In this document: piece by piece, positions 63,817 through 64,000 of the stretch
Numbering within the stretch: the first letter of the stretch is position 1
Layout of the letters: every line of letters begins with the position of its first letter
Assembly (NCBI RefSeq): GCF_023273895.1
Contig: NZ_CP096883.1
Coordinates: 372,001 to 436,000, forward strand
Direction of reading: 5' to 3'
Source of the DNA: Sphingobacterium sp. PCS056
GTDB taxonomy: Bacteria > Bacteroidota > Bacteroidia > Sphingobacteriales > Sphingobacteriaceae
DNA: 64,000 nucleotides
Program-made: the position numbers and the translations under genes
The notes under the pieces: model-generated
Told to the model about the DNA's origin: nothing
What the model saw: only the letters and a program-made list of their open reading frames with translations
The model's database searches: none

Positions 63817-64000
63817 TCATATTTCTACACATCACGTCCCTAAATGCGATTATTTAAGCAGAGTCTCTCAAAAAAATAATGATCAAAAAACAAGATTGAT
63901 AAGCACAGATGATCACGTTAGTATAACTATCCATCAAGTATAGCTGGACACAAAAATCACTATCGCATGATGACAAGAAATTCCTATTAATAAATCTTTC
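63817..64000. other. Right-edge intergenic sequence
   Basis: No supported gene. A minus-strand frame of about 48 codons open at the edge has no recognisable motif. The segment may contain the end or start of a gene outside the window. Confidence 0.5.

Noticed and set aside
63856..64000. Minus-strand open frame at the right edge (about 48 codons)
   Set aside because: No motif, no visible start and an uncoding-like composition; cannot be supported without sequence beyond the edge.
1..64000. tRNA/rRNA genes, CRISPR arrays and insertion sequences
   Set aside because: Intergenic gaps are short and AT-rich; I saw no cloverleaf, no regularly spaced repeats and no transposase motif.

Overview
The window reads as one contiguous piece of a low-GC chromosome from a member of the Bacteroidota, most likely family Sphingobacteriaceae and close to Sphingobacterium. 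The reasons are GLPGLI and CarboxypepD_reg/TonB-type outer-membrane proteins, an S46 dipeptidyl-peptidase, a small Hc1-like protein, OstA-like, DUF4834 and HYC_CC_PP-like proteins, FloA, and promoters that fit the Bacteroidota -33/-7 pattern TTG-N19-21-TAnnTTTG. I see no rRNA, tRNA, insertion sequence, prophage or CRISPR array. Almost every gene is intact; a DEAD-box helicase is cut by the left edge.

Layout. 1-10.7 kb: RhlE-like helicase (-), S46 peptidase and Hc1-like protein (+), GLPGLI/beta-barrel pair (-), M20 peptidase, PlsC-like acyltransferase, lone ABC ATPase (+). 10.8-15.5 kb: DUF2795 protein, an unknown exported protein, then trpDFBA behind a complete attenuator whose leader peptide carries three consecutive Trp codons. 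15.5-19 kb: a copper-type pair of a small Cys/His-rich exported protein and a TonB receptor with two N-terminal HMA domains. 19-23 kb (-): maf, kdsC, a DUF3472 protein, floA, with a promoter-terminator pair lacking an ORF at 20.3-20.55 kb. 23.4-30 kb (+): a signalling cluster of hybrid kinase with three receivers, CheR, CheB and REC-kinase-REC, without a chemoreceptor, followed by an azurin lipoprotein. 30.7-34.6 kb: two dihydrolipoyl dehydrogenases around a thioesterase and a DUF3817 protein. 34.6-37.6 kb (-): LacI regulator, a degenerate HAD protein plus a pre-ATP-grasp-like partner, LolD-like ATPase. 37.8-41.3 kb (+): sucC, asnS, tsaC. 41.3-46.1 kb (-): SRPBCC protein, Crp-family regulator, DUF721, recF, DUF4834, a membrane protein, tilS. 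46.2-48.5 kb (+): OstA-like protein. 48.7-53 kb (-): a multicopper oxidase fused to a CopB-like tail, a DUF417/RclC-like membrane protein and an AraC regulator. 53-57.4 kb (-): GT90-like transferase, rdgB, an unknown protein, a deoxyhypusine-synthase-like enzyme, a dipeptide epimerase. 57.8-63.8 kb (+): gltB and gltD.

Themes. Most of the window is housekeeping: tryptophan synthesis, glutamate synthase, TCA/keto-acid dehydrogenase parts, tRNA modification and charging, envelope biogenesis. Accessory interest lies in the copper genes (15.5-19 kb and 48.7-53 kb, plus the azurin), the receptor-less Che-like cluster, and RNA-level control: the trp attenuator, a candidate sRNA, hairpins in 5' regions and unusually long perfect inverted repeats between convergent genes. 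The strongest finding is the trp attenuator, for which all elements (promoter, leader ORF, alternative hairpins, terminator) can be read directly.
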